A DNA stretch of 64,000 nt from Sphingopyxis sp. MSC1_008 (GTDB taxonomy: Bacteria; Pseudomonadota; Alphaproteobacteria; Sphingomonadales; Sphingomonadaceae). Below the pieces are notes generated by a model. That model was not told the DNA's origin, did not search any database, and worked only from the letters and a program-made list of their open reading frames with translations. Of the stretch, positions 62,921 through 64,000 are shown piece by piece (the stretch's first letter is position 1; each line of letters opens with the position of its first letter). The position numbers and the translations under genes were made by a program. The DNA lies in contig NZ_JALPRD010000014.1 in the NCBI RefSeq assembly GCF_023197165.1, forward strand, positions 59,472-123,471, given 5' to 3'.

Positions 62921-63698
62921 AGGCGCGGATCGCCGCCGTCACTTCCTTCGGCGCGCTGAGGTTCGGGCAATGGCCCGTCGCTTCGAGCAGCACATATTTG
63001 CTTCCGGGGATTTGCGCATGGACCCATTCGCCGACGCAGGGCGGCGCGATGATGTCTTCGCGGCACTGGAGGACGAGCGTCGGAACGGCGACGCGCGGCA
63101 TATCTGCGCGATTATCCGAGAAAAAGGTCACGCGGGCAAACTCGCGCGCGATATCGGGGTCGGTCGCGCAGAAGCTGTTGTTCAGCGCCTCACCGAGCTC
63201 GGGCCGGTCAGCATTGCCCATGATCGCCGGCGCCATCGCCGCGGACCAGCCGAGATGGTTGTCGGCGAGAAACTCGAGCATTTCGTCGATCTGCACCGCC
63301 GAAAAGCCGCCGACATAATCGCCGTCGTCGATATAGCGCGGTGACGGGCCAACCATCACGAGTTGCGAGAAGAGCCCCGGCGCCTTCAGCGTCGCGAGTG
63401 CACCGATCATCGCGCTGACCGAATGGCCAACGAAGATCGCGTCCTTCAATCCCAATGCCTCGCCGATCTCGACGACATCGTCGGCATAGCCCGCGAGGTC
63501 GGAATATTTTGCGCTGTCATAAGCCGAGATATCCGAGCGGCCGGCACCGACATGATCGAACAGGATGATCCGGTGGTCTCCGGCGAAGTCGACTGCGACG
63601 TCGCGCCACATGTTCTGATCGCAGCCGAAACCGTGCGCGAACATCATCGCGCGATCGCCCTTTCCTAAGACCGAGACATTGTTCCGCTCAATTGGCAT
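62913..63698 (-). CDS. RsbQ/KAI2/D14-like alpha/beta-hydrolase
   Basis: The 261-residue hydrolase matches RsbQ and plant KAI2/D14 receptors: AHGFGCDQNMW, ILFDHVGAGRSD, nucleophile Ser93 in VGHSVSAMIG, acid in QCREDIIAPP and His in ATGHCPNLSAP. In Bacillus, RsbQ works with the PAS phosphatase RsbP in energy-stress signalling. Here the partner is a PAS histidine kinase in the next, overlapping gene. The ligand is unknown. Confidence 0.92.
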   Translation of the reverse strand: MPIERNNVSVLGKGDRAMMFAHGFGCDQNMWRDVAVDFAGDHRIILFDHVGAGRSDISAYDSAKYSDLAGYADDVVEIGEALGLKDAIFVGHSVSAMIGALATLKAPGLFSQLVMVGPSPRYIDDGDYVGGFSAVQIDEMLEFLADNHLGWSAAMAPAIMGNADRPELGEALNNSFCATDPDIAREFARVTFFSDNRADMPRVAVPTLVLQCREDIIAPPCVGEWVHAQIPGSKYVLLEATGHCPNLSAPKEVTAAIRAFV

Positions 63699-64000
63699 TT
63701 CGGTGGGCTAACATAGAGTCACGGATCCATCCAGAGGCGATCAACGGGGACCGGGCGGACCGAGAAAACTGGCTTAGGCCGACGCGCCGTTTCTCGAGAG
63801 GCTTTCGCTTTGCTGGCCTAAGGCCGCGCTCGCGGCGCTTTGATGTCTTATCCGGCCAGCGGCACCTGGCCGATGCACGAACCGCTCCGCGGATTGGTGT
63901 TAGCGGCGATGTAAAGCGGCCCGACGAACGCCGCGCCTGATTGAACGTCTGCGGTCAGAGGCGGACCCTCTCGACTCCTTCAACTGAGGAGTCGAACGAT
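63699..64000. other. unassigned window end
   Basis: No gene, RNA or repeat is recognisable here. It should hold the promoter of the hydrolase-kinase pair, but no clear -35/-10 is visible. Confidence 0.3.

Noticed and set aside
63692..63940. Plus-strand ORF of 82 codons at the window end
   Set aside because: Arg-rich, starts inside the promoter of the hydrolase gene, no similarity recognised.

Overview
The window looks like chromosomal DNA of a sphingomonad (Alphaproteobacteria, Sphingomonadaceae). The reasons are high GC, two large TonB-dependent receptors, many acyl-CoA catabolic genes, a three-subunit proton-translocating transhydrogenase, and a trb-type conjugation block in the order usual for sphingomonad integrative elements. 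The genus cannot be fixed from the sequence alone. I saw no rRNA, tRNA or CRISPR array.

Region 1 (44-27960) is a catabolic cluster for a lipid-like substrate, probably an alicyclic, terpenoid or steroid-like acid. It holds a TonB receptor, a membrane PQQ dehydrogenase, an MFS transporter, an acyl-CoA ligase, three acyl-CoA dehydrogenases, an enoyl-CoA hydratase, a FadJ-like fusion, two thiolases, three SDRs, two nitronate-monooxygenase-fold proteins, an epoxide hydrolase and a kinase-like protein. The third dehydrogenase (15457-16704) and the kinase (16701-17726) look like the two halves of ACAD10/11, split into overlapping genes. A 14-bp palindrome, TGAC-N6-GTCA with consensus TGACTTnnnAGTCA, lies upstream of seven transcription units in this region. 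The only complete dedicated regulator nearby is a TetR-family gene (27193-27960), so a cluster-wide regulon is the leading inference.

Region 2 (28260-31121) is pntAA-pntAB-pntB, the NAD(P) transhydrogenase.

Region 3 (31285-43441) is a type IV secretion/conjugation island read leftward: traG, a CopG-like gene, trbB-C-D-E-J-L-F-G-I, DUF2274, and an excisionase-like HTH gene. No relaxase or integrase is present in the window. A tandem 21-bp repeat lies just upstream of traG, and a 12-bp-stem hairpin sits between trbJ and trbL.

Region 4 (43868-47330) is a scar region: a small hypothetical gene, an outer-membrane-like protein, a Fes/IroE-like esterase and at least two decayed genes (a threonine-dehydratase/FAD-oxidoreductase chimera and an amidohydrolase).

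Region 5 (47560-60191) pairs a degradative HMG-CoA reductase and HMG-CoA lyase operon with a divergent MocR regulator. Converging on it is a tight leftward operon: TonB receptor, secreted protein, Tat-exported amidohydrolase, MHS-type transporter, class III CoA-transferase, enoyl-CoA hydratase. Together they could take up and hydrolyse a conjugate and feed mevalonate- or HMG-type C6 units into acetoacetate and acetyl-CoA.

Region 6 (60953-63698) has a broken Crp/Fnr regulator and an overlapping pair: an RsbQ/KAI2-type hydrolase and a PAS histidine kinase.
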